Positions 1 through 15,000 of a stretch of DNA of 64,000 bases are shown here, piece after piece. Numbering within the stretch: the stretch's first letter is position 1; every line of letters begins with the position of its first letter. The stretch covers positions 24,416,501 through 24,480,500 of the forward strand of contig NC_090782.1 in the NCBI RefSeq assembly GCF_040054535.1, in the 5' to 3' direction. The stretch is from Antennarius striatus (taxonomy: Eukaryota; Chordata; Actinopteri; Lophiiformes; Antennariidae). Made by a program: the position numbers and the translations under genes. The notes below the pieces were generated by a model. The model was not told the DNA's origin and did no database searches. It saw only the letters and a program-made list of their open reading frames with translations.

Positions 1-3000
1 AAAAAAAAATTATTGACCCGCCGGTCAATAGAAAAAAAAGATTTCTTGACCCGCGGGTCAACAAAAAATAAAAATTTTATTGACCTTCCAATGACCACGA
101 AAATGACTTTATTTCACCCCACTTTAAACCAAAAGCACTTTTATTTGACCCGCAGGTCATGAAAAATAAAAAAAAATTATTGACCCGCCGGTCAATGGAA
201 AAAAAAATTACTTGACCCGCGGGTCAACAAAAAATAAAAATTTTATTGACCTTCCAATAACCACAAAAATGACTTTATTTGACCCCCCTTTAAACAAAAA
301 GCACTTTTATTTGACCCGCAGGTCATGAAAAATAAAAAAAAATTATTGACCCGCCGGTCAATGGAAAAAGAAAATTTCTTGACCCGCGGGTCAACAAAAA
401 ATAAAAATTTTATTGAAATTCCAATAACCACAAAAATGACTTTATTTGACCCCCCTTTCAACCAAAAGCACTTTTATTTGACCCGCAGGTCATGACAAAA
501 AAAAAATATTGTGACCCGCCGGTCAATAGAAAAAAAAGATTTCTTGACCCGCGGGTCAAGAGAAATTAAAAATTATATTGACCCACCAATAACCACAAAA
601 ATGACTTTATTTGACCCCACTTTAAACCAAAAGCACTTTTATTTGACCCGCAGGTCATGACAAAAAAAAAATTATTTACTGACCCGCCGCTCAATAGAAA
701 AAAAAGATTTCTTGACCCGCGGGTCAACAAAAAATAAAAATTTTATTGACCTTCCAATAACCACAAAAATGACTTTATTTGACCCCCCTTTCAACCAAAA
801 GCACTTTTATTTGACCCGCAGGTCATGAAAAAAAAAACAGAAATTATTCACCCGCCGGTCAATGGAAAAAGAAAATTTCTTGACCCACGGGTCAAGAGAA
901 ATGAAAAATTATATTGACCCACCAATAACCACAAAAATGACTTTATTTGACCCCCCTTTAAACCAAAAGCACTTTTATTTGACCCGCAGGTCATGAAAAA
1001 TAAAGAAAAATTATTGACCCGCCGGTCAGTGGAAAAAAAAATGTCCTGACCCGCGGGTCACCAAAAAATAAAAATTATATTGGTCCACCAATAACCAAAA
1101 AAATGACTTTATTTCACCCCCCTTTCAACCAAAAGCACTTTTATTTGACCCGCAGGTCATGAAAAATAAAAAAAAATTATTGACCCGCCGGTCAATGGAA
1201 AAAGAAAATTTCTTGACCCACGGGTCAACAAAAAATAAAAATTTTATTGAAATTCCAATAACCACAAAAATGACTTTATTTCACCCCCCTTTCAACCAAA
1301 AGCACTTTTATTTGACCCGCAGGTCATGAAAAATAAAAAAAAATTATTGACCCGCCGGTCAATAGAAAAAAAAGATTTCTTGACCCGCGGGTCAACAAAA
1401 AATAAAAATTTTATTGACCTTCCAATGACCACGAAAATGACTTTATTTCACCCCACTTTAAACCAAAAGCACTTTTATTTGACCCGCAGGTCATGAAAAA
1501 TAAAAAAAAATTATTGACCCGCCGGTCAATGGAAAAAAAAATTACTTGACCCGCGGGTCAACAAAAAATAAAAATTTTATTGACCTTCCAATAACCACAA
1601 AAATGACTTTATTTGACCCCCCTTTAAACAAAAAGCACTTTTATTTGACCCGCAGGTCATGAAAAATAAAAAAAAATTATTGACCCGCCGGTCAATGGAA
1701 AAAAAAATTACTTGACCCGCGGGTCAACAAAAAATAAAAATTTTATTGACCTTCCAATGACCACGAAAATGACTTTATTTGACCCCCCTTTCAACAAAAA
1801 GCACTTTTATTTGACCCGCAGGTCATGAAAAATAAAAAAAAATTTATGACCCGCCGGTCAATGGAAAAAAAAATGTCTTGACCCGCGGGTCAACAAAAAA
1901 TAAAAATTATATTGATCCACCAATAACCACAAAAATGACTTTATTTCACCCCCCTTTCAAACAAAAGCAGTTTTATTTGACCCGCAGGTCATGAAAAAAA
2001 AAAAAATATTGTGACCCGCCGGTCAATGGAAAAAAAAATTACTTGACCCGCGGGTCAAGAGAAATTAAAAATTATATTGACCCACCAATAACCACAAAAA
2101 TGACTTTATTTGACCCCACTTTAAACCAAAAGCACTTTTATTTGACCCGCAGGTCATGAAAAATAAAAAAAAATTACTGACCCGCCGGTCAATGGAAAAA
2201 GAAAATTTCTTGACCCGCGGGTCAAGAGAAATTAAAAATTATATTGACCCACAAATGACTTTATTTGACCCCCCTTTAAACCAAAAGCACTTTTATTTGA
2301 CCCGCAGGTCATGACAAAAAAAAAATAATTTACTGACACGCCGGTCAATAGAAAAACAAGATTTCTTGACCCGCGGGTCAACAAAAAATAAAAATTTTAT
2401 TGACCTTCCAATAACCACAAAAATGACTTTATTTGACCCCCCTTTCAACCAAAAGCACTTTTATTTGACCCGCAGGTCATGAAAAAAAAAAAAGAAATTA
2501 TTCACCCGCCGGTCAATGGAAAAAGAAAATTTCTTGACCCACGGGTCAAGAGAAATGAAAAATTATATTGACCCACCAATAACCACAAAAATGACTTTAT
2601 TTGACCCCCCTTTCAACCAAAAGCACTTTTATTTGACCTGCAGGTCATGAAAAAAAAAAAAAATTTTGACCCGCCGGTCAATGGAAAAAAAAAAGTCCTG
2701 ACCCGCGGGTCAACAAAAAAATAAAAATTTTATTGAAATTCCAATAACCACAAAAATGACTTTATTTGACCCCCCTTTCAACCAAAATACTTTTATTTGA
2801 CCCGCAGGTCATGACAAAAAAAAAATATTGTGACCCGCCGGTCCATAGAAAAAAAAGATTTCTTGACCCGCGGGTCAAGAGAAATTAAAAATTATATTGA
2901 CCCACCAATAACCACAAAAATGACTTTATTTCACCCCCCTTTCAAACAAAAGCACTTTTATTTGACCCGCAGGTCATGAAAAATAAAGAAAAATTATTGA

Positions 3001-6000
3001 CCCGCCGGTCAATGGAAAAAGAAAATTTCTTGACCCGCGGGTCAACAAAAAATAAAAATTTTATTGAAATTCCAATAACCACAAAAATGACTTTATTTCA
3101 CCCCCCTTTCAACTAAAAGCACTTTTATTTGACCTGCAGGTCATGAAAAAAAAAAAGAAATTATTGACCCGCCGGTCAATGGAAAAAGAAAATTTCTTGA
3201 CCCGCGGGTCAACAAAAAATACAAATTTTATTGAAATTCCAATAACCACAAAAATGACTTTATTTGACCCCCCTTTCAACCAAAAGCACTTTTATTTGAC
3301 CCGCAGGTCATGACAAAAAAAAAATATTGTGACCCACCGGTCAATGGAAAAAAAAATGTCTTGACCCGCGGGTCAACAAAAAATAAAAATTATATTGATC
3401 CACCAATAACCACAAAAATGACTTTATTTCACCCCCCTTTCAAACAAAAGCAGTTTTATTTGACCCGCAGGTCATGAAAAAAAAAAAAATATTGTGACCC
3501 GCCGGTCAATGGAAAAAAAAATTACTTGACCCGTGGGTCAAGAGAAATTAAAAATTATATTGACCCACCAATAACCACAAAAATGACTTTATTTCACCCC
3601 CCTTTAAACCAAAAGCACTTTTATTTGACCCGCAGGTCATGACAAAAAAAAAATTATTTACTGACCCGCCGGTCAATAGAAAAAAAAGATTTCTTGACCC
3701 GCGGGTCAACAAAAAATAAAAATTTTATTGACCTTCCAATAACCACAAAAATGACTTTATTTGACCCCCCTTTCAACCAAAAGCACTTTTATTTGACCCG
3801 CAGGTCATGAAAAAAAAAAAAGAAATTATTCACCCGCCGGTCAATGGAAAAAGAAAATTTCTTGACCCACGGGTCAAGAGAAATGAAAAATTATATTGAC
3901 CCACCAATAACCACAAAAATGACTTTATTTGACCCCCCTTTAAACCAAAAGCACTTTTATTTGACCCGCAGGTCATGAAAAATAAAGAAAAATTATTTAC
4001 CCGCCGGTCAGTGGAAAAAAAAATGTCCTGACCCGCGGGTCAACAAAAAATAAAAATTATATTGGTCCACCAATAACCAAAAAAATGACTTTATTTCACC
4101 CCCCTTTCAACCAAAAGCACTTTTATTTGACCCGCAGGTCATGAAAAATAAAAAAAAATTATTGACCCGCCGGTCAATGGAAAAAGAAAATTTCTTGACC
4201 CACGGGTCAACAAAAAATAAAAATTTTATTGAAATTCCAATAACCACAAAAATGACTTTATTTCACCCCCCTTTCAACCAAAAGCACTTTTATTTGACCC
4301 GCAGGTCATGAAAATTAAAAAAAAATTATTGACCCGCCGGTCAATGGAAAAAAAAATTACTTGACCCGCGGGTCAACAAAAAATAAAAATTTTATTGACC
4401 TTCCAATAACCACAAAAATGACTTTATTTGACCCCCCTTTAAACAAAAAGCACTTTTATTTGACCCGCAGGTCATGAAAAATAAAAAAAAATTATTGACC
4501 CGCCGGTCAATGGAAAAAAAAATTACTTGACCCGCGGGTCAACAAAAAATAAAAATTTTATTGACCTTCCAATGACCACGAAAATGACTTTATTTGACCC
4601 CCCTTTCAACAAAAAGCACTTTTATTTGACCCGCAGGTCATGAAAAATAAAAAAAAATTATTGACCCGCCGGTCAATGGAAAAAAAAATCTCTTGACCCG
4701 CGGGTCAACAAAAAATAAAAATTATATTGATCCACCAATAACCACAAAAATGACTTTATTTCACCCCCCTTTCAAACAAAAGCAGTTTTATTTGACCCGC
4801 AGGTCATGAAAAATAAAAAAAAATTACTGACCCGCCGGTCAATGGAAAAAGAAAATTTCTTGACCCGCGGGTCAAGAGAAATTAAAAATTATATTGACCC
4901 ACAAATGACTTTATTTGACCCCCCTTTAAACCAAAAGCACTTTTATTTGACCCGCAGGTCATGACAAAAAAAAAATAATTTACTGACCCGCCGGTCAATA
5001 GAAAAACAAGATTTCTTGACCCGCGGGTCAACAAAAAATAAAAATTTTATTGACCTTCCAATAACCACAAAAATGACTTTATTTGACCCCCCTTTCAACC
5101 AAAAGCACTTTTATTTGACCCGCAGGTCATGAAAAAAAAAAAAGAAATTATTCACCCGCCGGTCAATGGAAAAAGAAAATTTCTTGACCCACGGGTCAAG
5201 AGAAATGAAAAATTATATTGACCCACCAATAACCACAAAAATGACTTTATTTGACCCCCCTTTCAACCAAAAGCACTTTTATTTGACCCGCAGGTCATGA
5301 AAAAAAAAAAAAATTTTGACCCGCCGGTCAATGGAAAAAAAAAAGTCCTGACCCGCGGGTCAACAAAAAAATAAAAATTTTATTGAAATTCCAATAACCA
5401 CAAAAATGACTTTATTTCACCCCCCTTTCAACCAAAAATACTTTTATTTGACCCGCAGGTCATGAAAAAAAAAAGAAAAATTATTGACCCGCCAGTCAAT
5501 GGAAAAAGAACATTTCTTGACGCGGGTCAAGAGAAATTAAAAATTATATTGACCCACCAATAACCACAAAAATGACTTTATTTGACCCCCCTTTAAACCA
5601 AAAGCACTTTTATTTGACCTGCGGGTCATGAAAAAAAAAAAGAAATTATTCACCCGCCGGTCAATGGAAAAAAAAATGTCTTGACCCGCGGGTCAACAAA
5701 AAATAAAAATTATATTGACCCACCAATAACCACAAAAATGAATTTATTTCACCCCCCTTTCAACCAAAAGCACTTTTATTTGACCCGCAGGTCATGAAAA
5801 ATAAAAAAAAATCACCCCCCTTTCAACCAAAAGCACTTTTATTTGACCCGCAGGTCATGAAAAAAAAAAAAATATTGTGACCCGCGGGTCAAGAGAAATT
5901 AAAAATTATATTGACCCACCAATAACCACAAAAATGACTTTATTTGACCCCACTTTAAACCAAAAGCACTTTTATTTGACCCGCAGGTCATGAAAAATAA

Positions 6001-9000
6001 AAAAAAATTACTGACCCGCCGGTCAATGGAAAAAGAAAATTTCTTGACCCGCGGGTCAAGAGAAATTAAAAATTATATTGACCCACAAATGACTTTATTT
6101 GACCCCCCTTTAAACCAAAAGCACTTTTATTTGACCCGCAGGTCATGACAAAAAAAAAATAATTTACTGACCCGCCGGTCAATAGAAAAACAAGATTTCT
6201 TGACCCGCGGGTCAACAAAAAATAAAAATTTTATTGACCTTCCAATAACCACAAAAATGACTTTATTTGACCCCCCTTTCAACCAAAAGCACTTTTATTT
6301 GACCCGCAGGTCATGAAAAAAAAAAAAGAAATTATTCACCCGCCGGTCAATGGAAAAAGAAAATTTCTTGACCCACGGGTCAAGAGAAATGAAAAATTAT
6401 ATTGACCCACCAATAACCACAAAAATGACTTTATTTGACCCCCCTTTCAACCAAAAGCACTTTTATTTGACCCGCAGGTCATGAAAAAAAAAAAAAATTT
6501 TGACCCGCCGGTCAATGGAAAAAAAAAAGTCCTGACCCGCGGGTCAACAAAAAAATAAAAATTTTATTGAAATTCCAATAACCACAAAAATGACTTTATT
6601 TCACCCCCCTTTCAACCAAAAATACTTTTATTTGACCCGCAGGTCATGAAAAAAAAAAGAAAAATTATTGACCCGCCAGTCAATGGAAAAAGAACATTTC
6701 TTGACGCGGGTCAAGAGAAATTAAAAATTATATTGACCCACCAATAACCACAAAAATGACTTTATTTGACCCCCCTTTAAACCAAAAGCACTTTTATTTG
6801 ACCTGCGGGTCATGAAAAAAAAAAAGAAATTATTCACCCGCCGGTCAATGGAAAAAAAAATGTCTTGACCCGCGGGTCAACAAAAAATAAAAATTATATT
6901 GACCCACCAATAACCACAAAAATGAATTTATTTCACCCCCCTTTCAACCAAAAGCACTTTTATTTGACCCGCAGGTCATGAAAAATAAAAAAAAATCACC
7001 CCCCTTTCAACCAAAAGCACTTTTATTTGACCCGCAGGTCATGAAAAATAAAAAAAAATTATTGACCCGCCGGTCAATGGAAAAAGAAAATTTCTTGACC
7101 CGCGGGTCAAGAGAAATTAAAAATTATATTGACCCACAAATGACTTTATTTCACCCCCCTTTCAACCAAAAGCACTTTTATTTGACCTGCAGGTCATGAA
7201 AAAAAAAGAAGAAATTATTCACCCGCCGGTCAATGGTAAAAAAAATGTCCTGACCCGCGGGTCAAGAGAAATTAAAAATTATATTGACCCACCAATAACC
7301 ACAAAAATGACTTTATTTGACCCCCCTTTAAACCAAAAGCACTTTTATTTGACCTGCACGTCATGAAAAAAAAAAAGAAATTATTCACCCGCCGGTCAAT
7401 AGAAAAAAAAGATTTCTTGACCCGCGGGTCAACAAAAAATAAAAATTTTATTGACCTTCCAATAACCACAAAAATGACTTTATTTGACCCCCCTTTCAAC
7501 CAAAAGCACTTTTATTTGACCCGCAGGTCATGAAAAAAAAAAAAAATTATTCACCCGACGGTCAATGGAAAAAAAAATTACTTGACCCGCGGGTCAAGAG
7601 AAATTAAAAATTATATTGACCCACCAATAACCACCAAAATGACTTTATTTGACCCCACCTTAAACCAAAAGCACTTTTATTTGACCCGCAGGTCATGAAA
7701 AATAAAAAAAAATTACTGACCCGCCGGTCAATGGAAAAAGAAAATTTCTTGACCCGCGGCTCAAGAGAAATTAAAAATTATATTGACCCACCAATAACCA
7801 CAAAAATGACTTTATTTAACCCCCCTTTAAACCAAAAGCACTTTAATTTGACCCGCAGGTCATGACAAATAAAGAAAAATTATTGACCCGCCGGTCAGTG
7901 GAAAAAAAAAAGTCCTCACCCGCGGGTCAACAAAAAATAAAAATTATATTGGTCCACCAATAACCACAAAAATGACTTTATTTCACCCCCCTTTCAACCA
8001 AAAGCACTTTTATTTGACCCGCAGGTCATGAAAAATAAAGAAAAATTATTGACCCGCCGGTCAATGGAAAAAGAAAATTTCTTGACCCGCGGGTCAACAA
8101 AAAAAAAAAATTTTTATTGAAATTCCAATAACCACAAAAATGACTTTATTTGACCCCCCTTTCAACCAAAAGCACTTTTATTTGACCCGCAGGTCATGAA
8201 AAAAAAAAAAAATTATTCACCCGACGGTCAATGGAATAAAAAATTTCTTGACCCGCGGGTCAAGAGAAATTAAAAATTATATTGACCCACCAATAACCAC
8301 AAAAATGACTTTATTTCACCCCCCTTTCAACCAAAAGCACTTTTATTTGACCCGCAGGTCATGAAAAATAAAGAAAAATTATTGACCCGCCGGTCAATGG
8401 AAAAAGAAAATTTCTTGACCCGCGGGTCAACAAAAAATAAAAATTTTATTGAAATTCCAATAACCACAAAAATGACTTTATTTCACCCCCCTTTCAACCA
8501 AAAGCACTTTTATTTGACCCGCAGGTCATGAAAAATAAAGAAAAATTATTGACCCGCCGGTCAGTGGAAAAAAAAAAAATATTGTGACCCGCCGGTCAAT
8601 GGAAAAAAAAATTACTTGACCCGCGGGTCAAGAGAAATTAAAAATTATATTGACCCACCAATAACCACAAAAATGACTTTATTTGACCCCCCTTTCAACC
8701 AAAAGCACTTTTATTTGACCCGCAGGTCATGAAAAAAAAAAAAAATTTTGACCCGCCGGTCAATGGAAAAAAAAAAGTCCTGACCCGCGGGTCAACAAAA
8801 AAATAAAAATTTTATTGAAATTCCAATAACCACAAAAATGACTTTATTTCACCCCCCTTTCAACCAAAAGCACTTTTATTTGACCCGCAGGTCATGAAAA
8901 AAAAAAGAAAAATTATTGACCCGCCAGTCAATGGAAAAAGAACATTTCTTGACGCGGGTCAAGAGAAATTAAAAATTATATTGACCCACCAATAACCACA

Positions 9001-12000
9001 AAAATGACTTTATTTGACCCCCCTTTAAACCAAAAGCACTTTTATTTGACCTGCAGGTCATGAAAAAAAAAAAGAAATTATTCACCCGCCGGTCAATGGA
9101 AAAAAAAATGTCTTGACCCGCGGGTCAACAAAAAATAAAAATTATATTGACCCACCAATAACCACAAAAATGAATTTATTTCACCCCCCTTTCAACCAAA
9201 AGCACTTTTATTTGACCCGCAGGTCATGAAAAATAAAAAAAAATCACCCCCCTTTCAACCAAAAGCACTTTTATTTGACCCGCAGGTCATGAAAAATAAA
9301 TAAAAATTATTGACCCGCCGGTCAATGGAAAAAGAAAATTTCTTGACCCGCGGGTCAAGAGAAATTAAAAATTATATTGACCCACAAATGACTTTATTTC
9401 ACCCCCCTTTCAACCAAAAGCACTTTTATTTGACCTGCAGGTCATGAAAAAAAAAGAAGAAATTATTCACCCGCCGGTCAATGGTAAAAAAAATGTCCTG
9501 ACCCGCGGGTCAAGAGAAATTAAAAATTATATTGACCCACCAATAACCACAAAAATGACTTTATTTGACCCCCCTTTAAACCAAAAGCACTTTTATTTGA
9601 CCTGCACGTCATGAAAAAAAAAAAGAAATTATTCACCCGCCGGTCAATAGAAAAAAAAGATTTCTTGACCCGCGGGTCAACAAAAAATAAAAATTTTATT
9701 GAAATTCCAATAACCACAAAAATGACTTTATTTGACCCCCCTTTCAACCAAAAGCACTTTTATTTGACCCGCAGGTCATGAAAAAAAAAAAAAATTATTC
9801 ACCCGACGGTCAATGGAAAAAAAAATTACTTGACCCGCGGGTCAAGAGAAATTAAAAATTATATTGACCCACCAATAACCACAAAAATGACTTTATTTGA
9901 CCCCACCTTAAACCAAAAGCACTTTTATTTGACCCGCAGGTCATGAAAAATAAAAAAAAATTACTGACCCGCCGGTCAATGGAAAAAGAAAATTTCTTGA
10001 CCCGCGGCTCAAGAGAAATTAAAAATTATATTGACCCACCAATAACCACAAAAATGACTTTATTTCACCCCCCTTTAAACCAAAAGCACTTTTATTTGAC
10101 CCGCAGGTCATGACAAATAAAGAAAAATTATTGACCCGCCGGTCAGTGGAAAAAAAAAAGTCCTCACCTGCGGGTCAACAAAAAATAAAAATTATATTGG
10201 TCCACCAATAACCACAAAAATGACTTTATTTCACCCCCCTTTCAACCAAAAGCACTTTTATTTGACCCGCAGGTCATGAAAAATAAAGAAAAATTATTGA
10301 CCCGCCGGTCAATGGAAAAAGAAAATTTCTTGACCCGCGGGTCAACAAAAAAATAAAAATTTTATTGAAATTCCAATAACCACAAAAATGACTTTATTTC
10401 ACCCCCCTTTCAAACAAAAGCAGTTTTATTTGACCCGCAGGTCATGAAAAAAAAATAAATATTGTGACCCGCCGGTCAATGGAAAAAAAAATTACTTGAC
10501 CCGCGGGTCAAGAGAAATTAAAAATTATATTGACCCACCAATAACCACAAAAATGACTTTATTTGACCCCCCTTTCAACCAAAAGCACTTTTATTTGACC
10601 CGCAGGTCATGAAAAATAAAAAAAAATTATTGAACCGCCGGTCAATGGAAAAAGAAAATTTCTTGACCCGCGGGTCAAGAGAAATTAAAAATTATATTGA
10701 CCCACAAATGACTTTATTTGACCCCCCTTTAAACCAAAAGCACTTTTATTTGACCCGCAGGTCATGAAAAATAAAGAAAAATTATTGACCCGCCGGTCAG
10801 TGGAAAAAAAAATGTCCTGACCCGCGGGTCAACAAAAAATAAAAATTATATTGGTCCACCAATAACCACAAAAATGACTTTATTTCACCCCCCTTTCAAC
10901 CAAAAGCACTTTTATTTGACCCGCAGGTCATTACAAAAAAAAAATAATTTCCTGACCCGCCGGTCAATAGAAAAAGAAAATTTCTTGACCCGCGGGTCAA
11001 CAAAAAATAAAAATTATATTGACCCACCAATAACCACAAAAATGAATTTATTTCACCCCCCTTTCAACCAAAAGCACTTTTATTTCACCCGCAGGTCATG
11101 AAAAATAAAAAAAAATCACCCCCCTTTCAACCAAAAGCACTTTTATTTGACCCGCAGGTCATGAAAAATAAAAAAAAATTATTGACCCGCCGGTCAATGG
11201 AAAAAGAAAATTTCTTGACCCGCGGGTCAAGAGAAATTAAAAATTATATTGACCCACAAATGACTTTATTTCAACCCCCTTTCAACCAAAAGCACTTTTA
11301 TTTGACCTGCAGGTCATGAAAAAAAAAGAAGAAATTATTCACCCGCCGGTCAATGGTAAAAAAAATGTCCTGACCCGCGGGTCAAGAGAAATTAAAAATT
11401 ATATTGACCCACCAATAACCACAAAAATGACTTTATTTGACCCCCCTTTAAACCAAAAGCACTTTTATTTGACCTGCAGGTCATGAAAAAAAAAAAGAAA
11501 TTATTCACCCGCCGGTCAATGGAAAAAGAAAATTTCTTGACCCGCGGGTCAACAAAAAATAAAAATTTTATTGAAATTCCAATAACCACAAAAATGACTT
11601 TATTTGACCCCCCTTTCAACCAAAAGCACTTTTATTTGACCCGCAGCTCATTACAAAAAAAAAAAAAATTTTACTGACCCGCCGGTCAATAGAAAAAAAA
11701 ATGTCTTGACCCGCAGGTCAACAAAAAATAAAAATTATATTGATCCACCAATAACCACAAAAATGACTTTATTTCACCCCCCTTTCAAACAAAAGCAGTT
11801 TTATTTGACCCGCAGGTCATGAAAAAAAAAAAAATATTGTGACCCGCCGGTCAATGGAAAAAAAATTACTTGACCCGCGGGTCAAGAGAAATTAAAAATT
11901 ATATTGACCCACCAATAACCACAAAAATGACTTTATTTGACCCCACTTTAAACCAAAAGCACTTTTATTTGACCCGCAGGTCATGAAAAATAAAAAAAAA

Positions 12001-15000
12001 TTACTGACCCGCCGGTCAATGGAAAAAGAAAATTTCTTGACCCGCGGGTCAAGAGAAATTAAAAATTATATTGACCCACAAATGACTTTATTTGACCCCC
12101 CTTTAAACCAAAAGCACTTTTATTTGACCCGCAGGTCATGAAAAATAAAAAAAAATTATTGACCCGCCGGTTAATGGAAAAAAAAATTTCTTTACCCGCG
12201 GGTCAACAAAAAATAAAAGTTTTATCGACCCACCAATAACCACAAAAATGACTTCATTTGACCCCCCTTTCAACCAAAAGCACTTTTATTTGACCCGCAG
12301 GTCATGACAAAAAAAAAATATTGTGACCCGCCGGTCAATGGAAAAAAAAATTACTTGACCCGCGGGTCAAGAGAAATTAAAAATTATACTGACCCACCAA
12401 TAACCACAAAAATGACTTTATTTGACCCCCCTTTAAACCAAAAGCACTTTTATTTGACCCGCAGGTCATGAAAAATAAAAAAAAATTATTGACCCGCCGG
12501 TTAATGGAAAAAAAATTCCTTTACCCGCGGGTCAACAAAAAATAAAAGTTTTATCGACCCACCAATAACCACAAAAATGACTTTATTTGACCCCCCTTTC
12601 AACCAAAAGCACTTTTATTTGACCCGCAGGTCATGACAAAAAAAAAATATTGTGACCCGCCGGTCAATGGAAAAAAAAATTACTTGACCCGCGGGTCAAG
12701 AGAAATTAAAAATTATATTGACCCACCAATAACCACAAAAATGACTTTATTTGACCCCCCTTTAAACCAAAAGCACTTTTATTTGACCCGCAGCTCATTA
12801 CAAATAAAAAAAAAATTTTACTGACCCGCCGGTCAATAGAAAAAAAAGATTTCTTGACCCGCGGGTCAACAAAAAATAAAAATTTTATTGACCTTCCAAT
12901 AACCACAAAAATGACTTCATTTGACCCCCCTTTCAACCAAAAGCACTTTTATTTGACCCGCAGGTCATGAAAAAAAAAAAAATTATTCACCCGCCGGTCA
13001 ATGGAATAAAAAATTTCTTGACCCGCGGGTCAACAAAAAATAAAAATTTTCAAGAGAAATTATATTGACCCACCAATAACCACAAAAATGACTTTATTTC
13101 ACCCCACTTTAAACCAAAAGCACTTTTATTTGACCTGCAGGTCATGAAAAAAAAAAAGAAATTATTCACCCGCCGGTCAATGGAAAAAGAAAATTTCTTG
13201 ACCCGCGGGTCAACAAAAAATAAAAATTTTATTGAAATTCCAATAACCACAAAAATGACTTTATTTGACCCCCCTTTCAACCAAAAGCACTTTTATTTGA
13301 CCCGCAGGTCATGACAAAAAAAAAATATTGTGACCCGCCGGTCAATGGAAAAAAAAATTACTTGACCCGCGGGTCAAGAGAAATTAAAAATTATATTGAC
13401 CCACCAATAACCACAAAAATGACTTTATTTGACCCCCCTTTAAACCAAAAGCACTTTTATTTGACCCGCAGCTCATTACAAAAAAAAAAAAATTTTTACT
13501 GACCCGCCGGTCAATAGAAAAAAAAATGTCTTGACCCGCAGGTCAACAAAAAATAAAAATTATATTGATCCACCAATAACCACAAAAATGACTTTATTTC
13601 ACCCCCCCTTCAAACAAAAGCAGTTTTATTTGACCCGCAGGTCATGAAAAAAAAAAAATATTGTGACCCGCTGGTCAATGGAAAAAAAATTACTTGACCC
13701 GCGGGTCAACAAAAAATAAAAATTTTCAAGAGAAATTATATTGACCCACCAATAACCACAAAAATGACTTTATTTGACCCCACTTTAAACCAAAAGCACT
13801 TTTATTTGACCCGCAGGTCATGAAAAATAAAAAAAAATTACTGACCCGCCGGTCAATGGAAAAAGAAAATTTCTTGACCCGCGGGTCAACAAAAAATAAA
13901 AATTATATTGATACACCAATAACCACAAAAATGACTTTATTTCACGCCCCTTTCAACCAAAAGCACTTTTATTTGACCCGCAGGTCATGAAAAAAAAAAG
14001 AAAAATTATTGACCCGCCGGTCAATGGAAAAAGAAAATTTCTTGACCCGCGGGTCAAGAGAAATTAAAAATTATATTGACCCACCAATAACCACAAAAAT
14101 GACTTTATTTGACCCCCCTTTAAACCAAAAGCACTTTTATTTGACCCGCAGGTCATGAAAAATAAAAAAAAATTATTGACCCGCCGGTCAATGGAAAAAG
14201 AAAATTTCTTGACCCGCGGGTCAAGAGAAATTAAAAATTATATTGACCCACAAATGACTTTATTTGACCCCCCTTTAAACCAAAAGCACTTTTATTTGAC
14301 CCGCAGGTCATGAAAAATAAAAAAAAATTATTGACCCGCCGGTCAATGGAAAAAAAAATGTCCTGACCCGCGGGTCAACAAAAAATAAAAATTATATTGA
14401 TCCACCAATAACCACAAAAATGACTTTATTTCACCCCCCTTTCAACCAAAAGCAATTTTATTTGACCTGCAGGTCATGAAAAAAAAAAAGAAATTATTCA
14501 CCCGCCGGTCAATGGAAAAAAAAATTTCTTTACCCGCGGGTCAACAAAAAATAAAAGTTTTATCGACCCACCAATAACCACAAAAATGACTTTATTTGAC
14601 CCCCCTTTCAACCAAAAGCACTTTTATTTGACCCGCAGGTCATGACAAAAAAAAAATATTGTGACCCGCCGGTCAATGGAAAAAAAAATTACTTGACCCG
14701 CGGGTCAAGAGAAATTAAAAATTATATTGACCCACCAATAACCACAAAAATGACTTTATTTGACCCCCCTTTAAACCAAAAGCACTTTTATTTGACCCGC
14801 AGCTCATTACAAAAACAAAAAAATTTTACTGACCCCGCCGGTCAATAGAAAAAAAAGATTTCTTGACCCGCGGGTCAACAAAAAATAAAAATTTTATTGA
14901 TCCACCAATAACCACAAAAATGACTTTATTTCACCCCACTTTAAACCAAAAGCACTTTTATTTGACCCGCAGGTCATTACAAAAAAAAAATAATTTCCTG

